64,000 nucleotides of DNA from Sycobia sp. Sy_11 (GCA_018907035.1 JACCIC010000002.1:4871501-4935500), one strand, 5' to 3'; numbered from the stretch's first letter, positions 1 through 13,555 are shown. Translations and numbers: made by a program. The notes: generated by a model from the letters alone, not told the origin.

Positions 1-712
1 CAATTTATTTATAATGATTACTTAATTTTTTAATATATCCCAATATTGTGTATAAATTTATAGTTACGTAAAATTTTGAAAATTTACCCACATATTTAGA
101 ATTGTGAAAATTCGAATTCAAGAGATAACTTTGAAGGAGTGCGTCGACGTATAAATATATGAACTCGGGTGACCGGGCGGAGCCCTCTGACTAGGCTCTA
201 ATTAATACTGTCTACTTTATTATCCTGTCTAATTAGGAGTGCTCATTCGTAATTACATTAATTTCAAGAAAAGTACGGGATAATAAATATATCCGCATCA
301 TTTACATTCATACATTACAGTTTTTCTGTACATCCTACGTCCTAATCAGTTCATATATAGTATTTTATTTGATTTCATATATGTTTGTACAAAAAACTAC
401 AGCGATGGGCTTAGTTAAGATAATAATCGCTTTAAAAAAAACATACGAAACTTCTATACAATTTTTAATATACAATCTTGAATAAGCTTGAACCTACTTC
501 CGGTCGTCAATTAAATTAACAAAAAAAAAGCTCGCGTACAAACCGTTGCATCGATAAGAGAACATGGTTAACTCTTTAAAAATAGCGACAATCAACGAAG
601 ATCTTTTAATTTCGACTTTGTATCGCAGATAAACTAATTCCTCCTCGGGTGCGATGATCCTCGCAGACTTTGGTCTTTCACCCGTGCTCGATTTCTCGGC
701 AATGCACTTGGC

Positions 713-772
<60 letters not shown>
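713..772. repeat. (TA)n microsatellite
   Basis: An almost perfect run of alternating T and A of about 60 bases with one CA interruption near its start. The overlapping open frames on both strands read only as alternating Tyr and Ile through this array and are not genes. Confidence 0.97.
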
Positions 773-777
<5 letters not shown>

Positions 778-2497
778 CGCCTATACTCTAAAAATACCTT
801 CACCACGCGCGCAGCTGCTGCTATGCTTACCCTGGCCGTTGAAATTTCTCGTAAATGAATGAAAACGGGGCTCCGGAGAAAAAAGGAATGAAGATGGAGG
901 AAGGGGGGGCGCACACGGCGAGAGTTGATGCCGGTTGGATTTTCAGAAGAAGCTTCTTGGGGGCCTCGAACTTCAAAGATAACGTTAAGGCCAGTTATAT
1001 ATGTTGTCGGTTCGCGTGCAGTTGTCTGGAGTTTGCTGTGTGAGTTTTATTTTTCTTTTGCCAGGACAACGAGTTGTTGTGTCTATGTTTCCAGCACAAT
1101 TTATCGCGGAACGTCTATTCGTTCTGTTCTGTATCAATCTTTTACTTTCTTAACTCGTTCTCGACGTTCTACGATTTTGTTTTGTTTGTTTTTTTTTTTT
1201 TTTTTAGTATTTGGTTTGATTGGAAATTTCAGGCTTGGAACCAGCTTATACAGTAGGCGAGAGTTGTGCTCTGATATGAATTTACATATATTTCTAAACT
1301 GTACCCAGCGATATTTCAATTTACCATTCTAACAAATTACCGATACTTGTTTTATATATATTTATATTATATATTTTGTCGCGCTCTCGAGGACAGCGCA
1401 ATTGGAAAGCCGTATAGCCTTGCTAGTAATGGCGTGGGGCCGAGACGGGAGAGGGGCTAGGGAGTGGGGGGAGAGGAAAAAGAAACACTGAAAAGTCGGC
1501 CTGAGCGACCGTTTACTTGTAGCTGTCACGCACGCACTATATTTCTCCTTTACCAACCATCTGGTCCGGAAGGAAGTGCATTAATTACGCGCTGACCATA
1601 TAGGATTGCCATCGTTGTTATTTAGGTCCCGATGGTAGGTTAAGGAATTTAGAGACAGTTGTTTCATTGGTATTGTCTAGTTTATTTTTCACGAATATCA
1701 TTCTGAATTAGAATTCTTTAATTATTACGATGAACACTGTGGCGAAGATTTGATGATTTTCGATCGAGTATAAAATATCACGAGGTATACAGATCTTTTT
1801 TCTCGATGTTTCAGATTTATAAAGTTCATTTCGCTTACTTGATACATTGATATTATACATGCCATTTACACCATTATATGGTACATAGTTAATTGAGATT
1901 TACAGTACCGAATGTGATCTACAATGTTTCTAAATAACTAGGCAATTAGACCACGATCTTTAAAAAAAATATGCTAATATATGGATTTCAGAATTTATTG
2001 GCTCATAGTAAAGATTTAACTAGACGACTTCTTTTTTTGAAAGCTTGTTTCACGCTAAAAAGAAGGCACTGTTAGAGAACATGGATCATATATTCATCAG
2101 ATACAACCAAATAAAATGTTGTTTACTTGAGGAGAGTATACTTATAACAACAAGTAATGAGAAGAACTAGTTTTCAACTTGCGACTAATTTAGCATTGCC
2201 CTTTTTCGAAGAAATCCTCTGCTTCGGAAATGCACTATGTTCAAAATTGGAATACGGCTCTGCAGAAAATGTTCGCTAGTATCAAAACTTGAGAAGAACA
2301 TTTTCAATGTTACTAATCGTTTCAAAGAGAGATTGTGTGGGAAATTTTTCTAAAAAAAAAATTCGTAAGTCCAAAATGTTTGAAGCGGGCTAATCTACCT
2401 ATCTTCTCAACCTGGTACAGCACGCATACGGAATTCTTAAAATGCCTCCCGCAAAGTTCGTTGTATTATAGCACCTGCCACACTGTTCCTCCTACGA

Positions 2498-2498
<1 letters not shown>

Positions 2499-2542
<44 letters not shown>
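2499..2542. repeat. (TA)n microsatellite
   Basis: A perfect TA dinucleotide array of about 44 bases. It sits just upstream of a GC-richer patch with several CG dinucleotides at 2.57-2.72 kb. Confidence 0.97.
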
Positions 2543-2545
<3 letters not shown>

Positions 2546-4170
2546 GAAGGCGTAATGGACGAGCTCGATGAGTCATATTATGTACACCGTCGCTATATTA
2601 CGTACCGGACGTATATATAGCTCTAATTTTTTTTCGCGTTCTCCGCGTTACGTCACACGAACGCGTTGCCGCGCAACAACAACCGATGCGCCGCCAGCTG
2701 CTGCCTCGTGCGCGATTTGCAGCGTATTTAAGGCATATTTCTTTATATTATATATCTAATGCGAAATTGGAGCTTCATAGCAATTCACAATAATGTCAAT
2801 AGACTAATCGGTTGGATAATTTATTAATAATTAATTTTTTGTATAAAATTAAAAATGCTTTAATGAGGGGTTTAGCGAGGAAAACTATAGGTTGAAATTT
2901 CAGTGTCATATTTATCAAGTGAACCCATATTACTTGGTTAATACTTGTATAAAATTTTCGAAGTAATTGTTATATTATAGTAGTAATGAATATATTTTTT
3001 TGAAAATTTCCAAAAGAATTTAAGAATTAAAGTTTTAATATTAATATGATGTGCAATAGATTTGGTTTAGTTTAACTTCTTAAATAATATTAGCTACTCG
3101 TTTATTGTTTTGATCAATATTTGGATTTATTATGAATTATAATAGGTGATCCAGATGCAAAATATTACAAATGACTCATGCATATAGGTCAATGGAATCG
3201 TGAAATTTTTTCCCGACAGTAGTATTGTCCAAAAAAATTACTGTAGTTTTGTTCTAGCTAAGCGTCTGCCATTTATAGGCGATGATGATTAGCAATGCAT
3301 TGTTATGAATATCTGAACAATATTTGTTAAAGGAAAAGTACTAGCATACGGTATGCAAAATATGAAGTCTATGTGTGGTCACATTAGGACACATTATTAC
3401 CAGTTTCAGATTGTATTGTAATAATTAATTTTTTTATAATCATGCCATTGCGTACTATAGATTAAATTAAATGTTCTGGTTTAGCTGTTGAAAATTTGTA
3501 AAACCAGCAGATCAAAATAAAATGGTTTTGTCGAACACGTCTATTATTTTTTAATATATGCGATTTGTCAAGCAGGAAATTGAAATAAAAATGTTTGAAT
3601 ATCTATGTTTTAATATTTTAATATTATAGAGTAACTGTGCTGATGACTTGACCAAGAGTAATCATCGAAAAAACTCAAGAATCATGTACTGAAAATTGTC
3701 AGATTAATAAAAAAAAAAAAACACAAAATATAGAATGAATAAAATTATAGTTCACGGCAACTTGCTCTAATTTTTCTTCAAATTAATAGTAATTTTATTT
3801 TATTAGTAACTGGAAACTATACTTTCGCAATTTTAACAATATTTTTCTTAGTACTGAATCAATACTTCAGTATAAAATATAGAAAAAAAATTTTATTCAC
3901 GGAAAATGGTTGAAATCTAACCTGTAATCTTCATCAAAATACATATAAAATTACATGTATCGAATATGATCTGTGTATATGCATTTGATATTCAATGAAC
4001 CCTCTAAGGTTAACTTGTTATATATATTATATGGCATAGTAAGTAAGAGTTATTCTTTGCACCTATTGCACAATCGAAAAATAATAGAATAGATGTGCCC
4101 ACGATAGTAATAATAGAATCGCCGATAGTTTGGGAGATGATGTTCTATAGTGGCGAAACAAAATGAATTT

Positions 4171-4195
4171 GTGCGTGCGTGCGTGCGTGCGTGCG
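4171..4195. repeat. (GTGC)n tetranucleotide repeat
   Basis: About six copies of a GTGC unit. It is the only clear GC-containing tetranucleotide array in this part of the window, and its alternating purine-pyrimidine character favours Z-DNA under supercoiling. Confidence 0.9.
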
Positions 4196-5045
4196 GGTGT
4201 ATATGCCGATTTCCGAAATTTTATTGTTCCAATCGATTACCTATTTCTGGATATTTCTGACTGAACTTTGGTTATGTAATACGTAAAAGCTATCTTTGTA
4301 CACATTCCAAGCCGCAAAAGGTCGGTCTAGTTATTATACACATTGTCAGCTGAAGCGTTGACTCAACCTGGAAGGAAAATAGCTGCATCCAGATTTTCCA
4401 CTTTAAACAAATATAATAGAACGAGGTATTTCTTCGTGCCCTAGCTTTAAATGATTAATACGCAGTAAATAAATTTCATCATAACGGATGTGCTAGAGAG
4501 AAGGAACATGTCAGCTATTGAAGTCAAAACTAACGTTACGCCTACGTACTATAATATAAATAAATGACATAACTGATATAAATTAGAAAACAAGTTTAAA
4601 AGAAAGAAAAAAATCTAAGGAACAACTTGGAAATTACAATATTGAATATTAATTTAAAAATGGAAAATATTATAACTAAATTATTTCTTAAGGTTTCACT
4701 AATTAATTAAATACGTGCTTCTTCGTTACTTTAAACATTTTTAACGGTCACATTTATTTTAAAAAAAATTATTTTATAATTCTAATCTTAACCAGAAACT
4801 ACCAAAAACTGACAGAATAATTGTAGTGAACAAAATGTTATTTAATGTAGAAAACAAACTTTTGCGTTCTCAGAAAATATCCCAATATGTATGGTCGAAT
4901 TTCCTAAGAGATTTAAGTCCAATAACATATCAACAGTATACAACTTTATTTAAATCAATCTACAATTTATAAATCTAAAAAGATATTAAATTTTTCCAAT
5001 CCAAGCTCTTTCGCTCCAACTGAATCTCATCATTCCTCTTTTCTT

Positions 5046-5068
5046 ATATATATATATATATATATATT
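5046..5068. repeat. (TA)n microsatellite, short
   Basis: A TA array of about 23 bases at the left edge of a short GC-richer patch (5.08-5.22 kb) that contains several CGCG motifs. Confidence 0.93.
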
Positions 5069-6719
5069 ACGCTATATACGCGCCACGAAAGGCCACTGGC
5101 CTCGATAAAACATGGCAGCCGTGCCAGAATCATTAGCCCGCGCGCAGTAAAATTTCGCGCGAATATTGTCGCCATCAGCGCCGTTGTTGGTTATTCGTAT
5201 CCAGCTCGTGTAACGAGCTTTCAGGCACATTCTTCAGTTGCGTGGAAGTATACGTATGTTAAATGTCTGTATTGTTACAGTTTACCCCGTAATTTTGATA
5301 TTTTCCTTTCTCGAAAGAAAGAAATGGCTTATAGAAGAATCAGTTAGAATTGCGTGGTATATTATTGGTATTTTATGAATTATACATATTAGATAGTAAT
5401 ACAGAATCAGATAGCTGTCTTGTCAAATCGATTAACGACACATTTTGATTTTAATGCCAATATACTCGGCCTACATTTAACTTTTCACATTCAAAACGAT
5501 TTTTTTATTCGGTTGTATCGATATCGTTATATTAAGTAGGCTTTCCATAAAGAGCATTACTTCATTTCCGGCTATTTTGACGCCACGCCTCCCACGCGCT
5601 TCGTGTATCATATAGCCTTTCACCTGCAGACTTCCTCGAAACAACTTTTCCAATAAAAAATTCGACGCCGTACGTTTGCTATTGTTCTCAGACATCAGAA
5701 AGATTAAATGATGAAGGTATTGCCAGTCACGGCATTACTTAGGTTTGATTCACAAAAAAAGGAACTCGAGGAATGGAAGAAGTAAGACTCACATTGGCTT
5801 ATCTGTCAATCTCAATGTATTGAAAATTTTTTTTATTTTGTAGGCTAACGGGTAGGTTAGAAATAGCTCTCAGACAAGAAAACGAATAAAAAGTCGAAGA
5901 ATGAAAAGAAGAAGATCAATGGAAGGATTAAGTCTAAACATAATAGCTTGTATCAGCTCATATTCCTATGCTCATTAACCCCAACGTATTACAGAATGGC
6001 TATAAATGAAAGATTTTTATGGCGACAAATTATGAATAAATTAAGGGAATACGAATCTTGCTCCTTCCATTTCTCAGGTTCTATTCTTTTTCGTGTCCGA
6101 GGCTATACCAGCCTTGTTCCTTACATTCATCTTGTTGCTTCATTCGTCGAGTTCCCATTCCTCTTAAATTGAATAATTCCTTAATTTCTTCATTGCAGTG
6201 AATTTGAATATTGAATCGGCCTACTACAGTATCTTTCTCCTCAAACTATTCTGCTACTGGTTGGATCATGTTCAATTTCTTTGGTTTGTTCTATTCACTT
6301 GAGTAAATTTGCAACCGGTATTTGAAGAAAAAGTTCAAATATTTATTGATATGGAGCTAGGTGAAGAGCCTCATTTATCTCATATTTAGCCCAAGCATAA
6401 TTGTGCAGGTCACCGATCCTGAATTAGGTTAAGTCACTTATGGAAAGATCCTCATAAAAAGTAGTTTAAAATTTATAGAAGTTTTTCCTCTTATTTAATT
6501 GAAAGTGTTAGTTTGTCATTTTGGATGTGAGAGACCAATGCATATACAGATGTTATAAAACGACGTTGAGTTAATATCGCTACAATTAGTTTCATGAAAT
6601 GACTAAATTTATTTAACGATTAAATCTTATTCAAAATAAAATGGTTCACAACAAAAAATTCACTGTTACAAAAGTAGTAGACCTAACGCTAAAACATTCT
6701 ATTAAGAAAATTTTTTAAA

Positions 6720-7330
6720 GCACCACATTCGCACGTGACGTTGTACAAGACCAGTGCCACAAACGAGAACTATATCGGGTAAGAGTCAGCTGATGCCATA
6801 GTCAATTATCAAGAGCAGAAGCACTCGTTGCTTTTCATCTTATCGCTCCTCCGCTCTCTTATAAACTGCACAGACATCATCGCCACAACCATCATCTCGG
6901 GGGGGGGGGGGGGACTCCTGTGTAGCCGTCCGCCCACGCGACTGTACGACGCACGGAATACAGTACGATAACTCAAGCGCTGGCTTTCCAGCAGCTGTGT
7001 ACATATATACCTAACGTCGTCGGGATCTCCGTATTCGTGTCAGCGGGATTGTACAACTGGCTCGGTGATTCGCGCGCGATGATGCCTCTTCCTCCCCCAC
7101 GTGCGCGTCTCACCGCGCTCTCTGATGACCCGTCCCCCCTCCCTTTTATTTCGCGCCGTTTTCGCCTCCGCGCTTTGAACTTCTCGACCGAGACCGATGC
7201 ATCAGCGGCGCGGCTCGGGTGCGTGTTTGCGTTGCTGCGCGCTCTTACATAATTCTCGATGCGATGTCCCGGCGTCGATGGAGGGGCGGGAGGGGGTCAG
7301 AGAGCTTCTCTCAACGTTCCCGTTGCACCA
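6720..7330. promoter_or_regulatory. GC-rich, CpG-rich island, candidate regulatory region
   Basis: About 600 bases clearly richer in GC and CG dinucleotides than the flanks. It contains a perfect E-box within GCACGTGACGT (6731-6741), a run of 15 G (6899-6913) and several CAGCTG or CGCG motifs. Short open frames run through it (for example 7037-7252) but look like chance frames in GC-rich sequence. I see no convincing initiator and splice-donor pair, so this is a candidate enhancer or promoter island only. Confidence 0.3.
6899..6913 (+). repeat. Poly(G) tract
   Basis: A run of 15 consecutive G. It is long enough to fold into an intramolecular or intermolecular G-quadruplex and is prone to slippage or assembly error. 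Confidence 0.95.
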
Positions 7331-8879
7331 CTGTCTTATTTTATACGCTCTGAACTGCGCTTGTCTGCGCTTTCACGCGAGTAGCGAAAGATTCATTGCG
7401 GATTGGTATTTTGTACTGGCTATATTGAATAGCTATACTGAGATGGCATAAATTTAGTCTTTGAAGATTTTGGAAGGAAGGTAGTTTCCCGTGGAGTCTT
7501 ATAAGAGAAGGATATTTAATAAAAGTGTATGCGATCAATATTTGAAATTTAATTATAAAGTAAAATAACTATTATAATTGTTATTAAAGAGCTTATAGTA
7601 TATAAAATTCTGAATATTTACTTTATCAAAAAACAGCAACAAAATAGTTAAACGCGACAATCTTATTCAAATCTTTTGCTTTCAAAAATTTTCTTTCGCA
7701 TAAACAACAACGAAATATTTATAAAATGATTGTTTGACGTAATCTATATAGGATTGTGTAAGGGAAATAATTCTGAATCCAATAGTCGGCTTAAAATGTT
7801 ATCTATGCTGAAAAGCATTTGGAATGTATCAACTGAGCCGAGTTCGAGAATCTTCAAAAAATTAGATAAGATTTTTATTTGAAATAGAGTGCATTTCTTC
7901 ATCAAGTCAAGCTATTACACCCTGACCTGAACATACATCACGACGATAGTTGCCATTACAATTAGTTAACGTTCTTACAATGAATAACGGTGCTATATAT
8001 TTTTGAAGATGAAAATTCAGAACTGAATAAGTTCCTGAGCAATTTTAGCACATAAAACATTGATTAATACACACGAAAGCTACTTTGTTAAACTTTAAAA
8101 TATTCTTTTACAATTAATCCTTTTAAGTTTTCATTGGTAATTGCACAACACACAATTGTCATACAGGAATTTCTGTACGTATAATAAGTATACAAATTAA
8201 GAACACTCGCTAATTATTCTAACTTAATTTACATAATTAACTGTACAACGTCATAGTAGCCTATCGTTGAGTCCACATTTATATAAAAAATTGTTTAAAT
8301 TGTTCGCATACATTAATTTTTAGAGAAAAACCAAAAAACAACTTATATGTGATAATTATGTAGCGAGTTTTATGTGGCTTTAATTGTTAATGCTAAATTC
8401 GTCGAGCATTTTTCTCCAGCAAGTCAAGTATCTGCTGCATTTACAAAAGAACATTCTAGTCGCCAATGATCTCCGAAGACACGTTTCAAACAGCACTAAC
8501 TTTCAACCTACAAACCTCAAAAATACAGTCAGTTTGGTGAGCGACCCCAAGCAGTGTTATTTTTGACTAAAATTTTATTTGAACTGACTGAAGGCATTTT
8601 CTCAGTGCACCAAGTTTCGCGGATTTATATAGAATAAGAATTATTGGAATCCATTTCATTTCAATGATGGACAGTCGACTGTGGTCTTCCGAGGCATCTT
8701 AGACCTTCCTGGAATGCACCTCGAGAAGATCATCCAACGAGAACGAGTTCACATATTGCAATTTCCTCGAATTTTCCATCAGAAAAACTCAAGAATCTCT
8801 CATACATATACAGAATTTTAATCACATGTATAAGATCCGATAAAAAAGAATACGCACGCGAGCAGTGTTTTCAACGTTA

Positions 8880-9260
8880 CATCTATATATATATATATAA
8901 TGAGGCGCATCAGCTGGAAAAGCAGGAAATAAATGCGCGCGTGCGCATGTTTTGACGCGCAGCGAAGGATGCGAATTAATGTCCGCTTACACTTATGGAG
9001 GAGCAGAAAGAGAGAGGGGGGGTCCCATTATGCGCGACTATCAGGCTGTGACCGCACTTACACCGAAAGAGTAGAGTTTAACGTTATGATTCTCCCTGGC
9101 GATGCTCTTATGCTCGCTCGAGAGGAGAGATGCGATTTCGCCGGGGCAGGCGGTTAACCGCACGCGCGAAACTTATAAGCGGATGTTAGTTTAGCGGGAA
9201 TGAAGCAGCATCGTTTGAATTGAAACGGCGCGAAGAGGTGGCAGAGAGGGAGGCTATACT
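8880..9260. promoter_or_regulatory. GC-rich island after a short (TA)n array
   Basis: A short (TA)n run at 8882-8900 is followed by about 350 bases with many CGCG motifs and a purine-rich stretch. The plus-strand frame 8933-9157 has no recognisable domain. This could be a regulatory island; the only evidence is base composition contrast with the AT-rich flanks. Confidence 0.25.
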
Positions 9261-10068
9261 GTTGGCCCATTTCTCAAAATAAAGAATGCAGTTCCTGTAT
9301 AAGTGTGGGTGGTCTGTTTGGAACCATACTGGGAATCTGTACAAAATTTGTATCATAATTGAATCGTACGATGTGATCGCAGAAAATTATCCTATAGGCC
9401 TATTGAAGATAAACTTGAACAAAATTATAATCGCTGAAATTCGAAAAATTGACATGGAACAGATTTCACGATTTTTGTCCAATTGAACGAGAGCCATTTG
9501 TCTCAAGCTTACACTTCTAGCTATCGTTGACAATATGATTAATTTGACTAATATCGATTCCTTTGAGTGAATTCAAATATTTTGCCAGTCAATCAGAATT
9601 TCAGTAAAAGGACGACCCAAGTGGAATTATTCTTGTATAATGGACAGTTTCATCTACTCTAATGTTTGGAAAAGCTTAGTTAATCAACTACTCATGCACC
9701 TATTCTATATGAATTCAAAAAGTCAATTTAATGAACAGTGGAAACGATTTGGTGTAATGTTAGATTTAGTATAATGGCATGTCACGTGTATAGAATCTGC
9801 AAGGCTCTTCTCTTCTATTTTTATTTGTGCACCAAGTCACTTGTTCTCTTTAAGATTTCCATCCACTGACATTTATTATTTTCGCTATGAGGATACATTA
9901 TTTAGCTGAAATTCGACTTTAGTGATCGCCAGACGTACAGGCTATGAAAACAGTATTTGATGTAACATGAAAAAGTACAGCGATTTGAATAACAGATTTG
10001 TCATCGTACTGCAATAGCTTCAGAAGTACATGCATATACCTACGAAAATATTTCGTCGAGCACTTTTA

Positions 10069-10100
10069 TTCTTATGTCCACTGATAAATGGACATAAGAA
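10069..10100. repeat. Perfect 12-bp inverted repeat (hairpin)
   Basis: TTCTTATGTCCA (10069-10080) is followed by an 8-base loop and then its exact reverse complement TGGACATAAGAA (10089-10100). The stem is short for a miRNA precursor. It could extrude as a cruciform or be the core of a small foldback element. Confidence 0.85.
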
Positions 10101-10367
10101 GATTCACAAGATTCTTATGATCCGTACTTATTAAATCGACGTTAAGTAGCTTCGATTACGAGGACAGTATAAAATCTCGCAGGGCAGGATGTAGTATCCA
10201 CCGAGGTGTATAGAGGGTAGCTAAAATAAGAGGACAAGGAACACAAGCCGAAGAGCGCGGAATGCGGGTCGGGAGACTCAGTCTCGCCGAATCCTTTTAT
10301 GCTCTGCGTGCACGATTTAAAAGGCACGGTTTAATGAGGAATAGAGAGCGCTAACGAGAAACGGAGG

Positions 10368-10373
<6 letters not shown>

Positions 10374-10399
<26 letters not shown>
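10374..10399. repeat. (GA)n microsatellite
   Basis: A GA array of about 26 bases in a purine-rich stretch, followed by a GC-richer segment and then a (TA)n array at 10592-10629. Confidence 0.92.
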
Positions 10400-10520
10400 C
10401 CCTCGCTGAATTTCCGTGGCCGGCCTGGCGTGAAGTTATATACGTTTGTGTGAGTGTGTGTGCGTCTAATTTCAGTGCCAGCGCGTGCGCGTTCTTCTCT
10501 CCTGCGCGCGTTTATAGGCT

Positions 10521-10542
10521 GGAAGCTGCAATTAATTCTGCG
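10521..10542 (+). repeat. 22-bp repeat, copy 1
   Basis: These 22 bases (starting GGAAGCTGCAATTAATT) recur exactly at 11913-11934 in the same orientation, about 1.4 kb downstream. The sequence is not simple repeat, so an exact match of this length in 64 kb is unlikely by chance. It could be a dispersed repeat fragment or a duplicated binding site. Confidence 0.85.
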
Positions 10543-10583
10543 TATGTTTATACTTTACCGCTATAGAGGCTTCTTTTTCCAGT

Positions 10584-10591
<8 letters not shown>

Positions 10592-10629
<38 letters not shown>
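10592..10629. repeat. (TA)n microsatellite
   Basis: A perfect TA array of about 38 bases. The 131-codon frame at 10454-10849 reads through it as Tyr-Ile repeats and is not considered a gene. Confidence 0.96.
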
Positions 10630-10631
<2 letters not shown>

Positions 10632-11016
10632 ATGGCGGCCGGTACCGATTTTGCGGTTCGCAATTTTCCGCCATCACTGGGGGTACGGTGCTACACGATC
10701 ACCTCGATTTCTTCTTCTGGATTTCATTGCCGAGTTGGGAGTGTAGTTGTGTTGTATATACCTATAGACATGCGACATCGTATGCGCGTATAAACGATGT
10801 TGGCGCGGAAGAGATTTTTAATTTAATCCTTTACCCGCTGTACAAATAAGAATTTACTGCGGGGCAAGCACGTGAGGAAAATTAGCTCCACTTTGTAGCA
10901 TACGAGTAATAAATAGAGAATGTCAGAATGCAATACTGATGAATTGTATAGACATAAACTTATAAATTGTAGGTATAACTGAACTGGTCAACTGGTTTAA
11001 AGTTCATACGAGGTTC

Positions 11017-11062
11017 ACTGAGAAAAAAATTTTTGTAAAGTCAAAGAAATTCTTTTCTCAGT
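11017..11062. repeat. Small foldback repeat with ACTGAGAAAA ends
   Basis: ACTGAGAAAA at 11017-11026 has its exact reverse complement at 11053-11062, and the interior is A/T-rich. At 46 bp it could be a remnant of a MITE or chance in AT-rich DNA. Confidence 0.45.
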
Positions 11063-11912
11063 TATATCGATTTAAAACGAGATCATATTTTTTCAAATTC
11101 ACTATCGCGAAGTTTGCTAGAAAATATTATTAATTTAGAGGGATTAATTGGCTAATTTTATAAACTTTTCTTTTATATCTTAAATACGTTGGCCTTGGAT
11201 TCTATATACTTATAATAATACATAATATTCCAAGTAAATATTATATATTTATCAAATTCACAATTACGTAGATAAAGGATATGGGTGTTATAAAAAAAAA
11301 CAAAAACTGCTGAAAAATGATATATACATATAAACTGCAATATCATGTAATGATGGAATGTTTAAAAGAATTTTACTCCTTTACACAAATTCTTATTATT
11401 GATAATACTAATCTCCTGTCTATGAAATGAAAGACGTGGTGCGCAAATTACCTCTGACAGAGTATACATATTTTTACATATATTTATAAAATCGCACTTT
11501 ACGCTCTCAAAATGATATGCAGACTTGTATTTTAGAAATGTTACATACCATAAAAGTTCAGGCAATTTCAGTTATAAAGTTTTTACGGTTGTCAAGTGCA
11601 AGTATTATGTTTCATTGAATTATCCGTAAAGTTCGACTTCCCAAAGAACGTGTAAGATCATAATTGAAAAATAGACGGTAACATCATACTTTGCGACTCA
11701 AATCAGTCCATAAAATTAGTACTTTTCTCATGCTTCTAGCATTTTATGACGCCATTAGCAATCTTCGGAAACTATCCATACTGGGCTGAGGATTACGCCC
11801 AATATATAAAAAAAAGCATATTATTTTTAATGAACAATTGGAATTTGGATGAGAAGTGCATTGTTTCTGAAAAGATTAATAAAATTTAAATAAAGTTTAT
11901 TGACTTGGCATA

Positions 11913-11934
11913 GGAAGCTGCAATTAATTCTGCG
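11913..11934 (+). repeat. 22-bp repeat, copy 2
   Basis: Exact second copy of the 22-base word at 10521-10542. The flanks of the two copies do not match, so the shared unit is limited to this word. Confidence 0.85.
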
Positions 11935-11976
11935 AATTCTATCAAATTTTCATAATGCGCTAAAAAATCAACTTAC

Positions 11977-12166
11977 CTATACAGATAGCTGTATTAAAGA
12001 AAGTTAATATAAGGAAGACCTTAGGGCTTGCAGAAACACATCTCGTTTGAATTTCCATACCGATATCGAGTTCGTTAAGTATTGTTCTTGCATTATAATC
12101 ACTAAGTAAACTCCAGATTCCAAAAAATTCCAGAAAACTCAAACCACCGCATAGATTCTCTCTCAT
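11977..12166 (-). other. Minus-strand open frame ending at a consensus splice donor (weak exon candidate)
   Basis: Reading the minus strand from an ATG at 12166, 63 codons stay open up to base 11977, followed immediately by a perfect donor, TAG|GTAAGT (GT begins at 11976). The frame closes soon after inside the putative intron. The deduced peptide has one hydrophobic stretch near its end and no recognisable domain. The frame starts next to the (TC)n-rich tract at 12160-12230. The donor is the only strong signal, and such donors also occur by chance, so this is a low-confidence candidate. Confidence 0.15.
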
Positions 12167-12188
12167 TCTCTCTCAGTCTCTCTTCTCT

Positions 12189-12193
<5 letters not shown>

Positions 12194-12229
<36 letters not shown>
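12194..12229. repeat. (TC)n microsatellite with imperfect left arm
   Basis: A core (TC)n array preceded by about 35 bases of interrupted TC. A second imperfect TC/CCCT stretch lies at 12331-12380. Both lie just before a GC-rich patch at 12.42-12.58 kb with repeated CGCG motifs. Confidence 0.93.
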
Positions 12230-12231
<2 letters not shown>

Positions 12232-13555
12232 TTCTTGTACGATGCTCGAGAAAGAGTCCAACCCAATAGTGCAAGTTAAATTAAACATATAGTAATGACT
12301 GCGCATCCGATGATACAAAAATGATATACTCTTTCTCTGTCTCTCTCTCTCGTTCTCTCTCCCTCCCTCCCTCCCTCCCCGCCCTGTACACTAATTATAT
12401 ATTTTTGCACTGTTACGCAATCAAATGAGTGCGCGCGTGCGCGAGCCGCGCGTTGTTCGGCAGACGGTCGCGCGCTTAATTGGAACGGGCGAGAGACGAG
12501 AGCGGTTTTCTGTTATTTTTCTTTCTTCCTTCTCTTCCTTTTATCGAACCTCACAATGTGGAGTTGCGCGCGTGCGCGCGTGCATTCATTTTTTTTTATA
12601 ATAAGATCGCAAAATGGAGTCGATTACAGGGAATTCCGCCTCGGGAATTTTAAATACCATGTAGATTGGTTTCTAAATATAGCCTGATGTATTGCAAATA
12701 ATTGAATATTTCTTAAAAGCTGATTATATTAATAAATTAATAATTAACTATTTTTTGCCGACCATTAAATTTTGTTTTCGAAACAATTGCGCATCCCGAT
12801 AATATTATTTCGAAGTCCTTTAATTATATCTTTGCTACTGATATAAAAAAAAAAAAAAAAAAACAAGAAAAAAAAGAATGATTTCAATTCAATATATCTC
12901 CTTGGCGCGTCAGAACGCGATCGAGACTTAATTAAAATGTGCGTACGTAAAATCCCAAGTATAATGACCGAGAAAGAATCCTCGGGAGTTGCGTGCATCC
13001 GAGTTCGCTTTAATTAAAATCGAACAGAGAAAAGAACTGTAAAATAAGCGTTTGAAGAAGTTGTCCGATGTGGCGGCATTCAGGCAGATTTCTCGAATTG
13101 AGCCGGCGAATTTTTTCGTTTTTCTTCTTCTTTTTTTAACCGAGGCAATTTACCTGGAATCGCCACTGAAAGTGCTTTGCTTTCTAATTCAATGCGATGA
13201 CATTGTGCGATATATTTGGAAATCTTGGATGATTCCGCGTATTTGCAAGCATTTTAAAATGTCCGATTGAAAATATAACAGTTCCAGGTGCATAAAATAA
13301 AATCTGACCAAAATTACTATTTGGATTATATTTAAAGACGAAATTAAAATTGATGGATCTGCAACGAATTAGAGCAAAATTGATTCTGAGAGATATAGTT
13401 TATTTAGGCGATACATTTTCCGTACCAGTACATGATGTTTTGTAAATTTGATTATAATACAAATATATAAATATTTACGTAGATATAAAGTATCTGTGCA
13501 TGAGAATAGGCCAACTTCCAAAAATTATTCCCATAAGAGTGAAATAATGTAAAAC

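Larger units (their letters stand above)
1..6700. other. AT-rich intergenic DNA, no gene seen
   Basis: Low-complexity AT-rich sequence. The open frames here are short, full of rare or hydrophobic residues, or run through microsatellites, and none looks like a conserved protein. It contains (TA)n arrays near 0.7, 2.5 and 5.05 kb, a short GCGT repeat near 4.17 kb, and a GC-richer patch around 2.57-2.72 kb rich in CG dinucleotides. I see no tRNA, rRNA or long terminal repeat. Calling it intergenic is an inference from the lack of exon-like signals; it could equally be intron of a gene outside the window. Confidence 0.5.
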
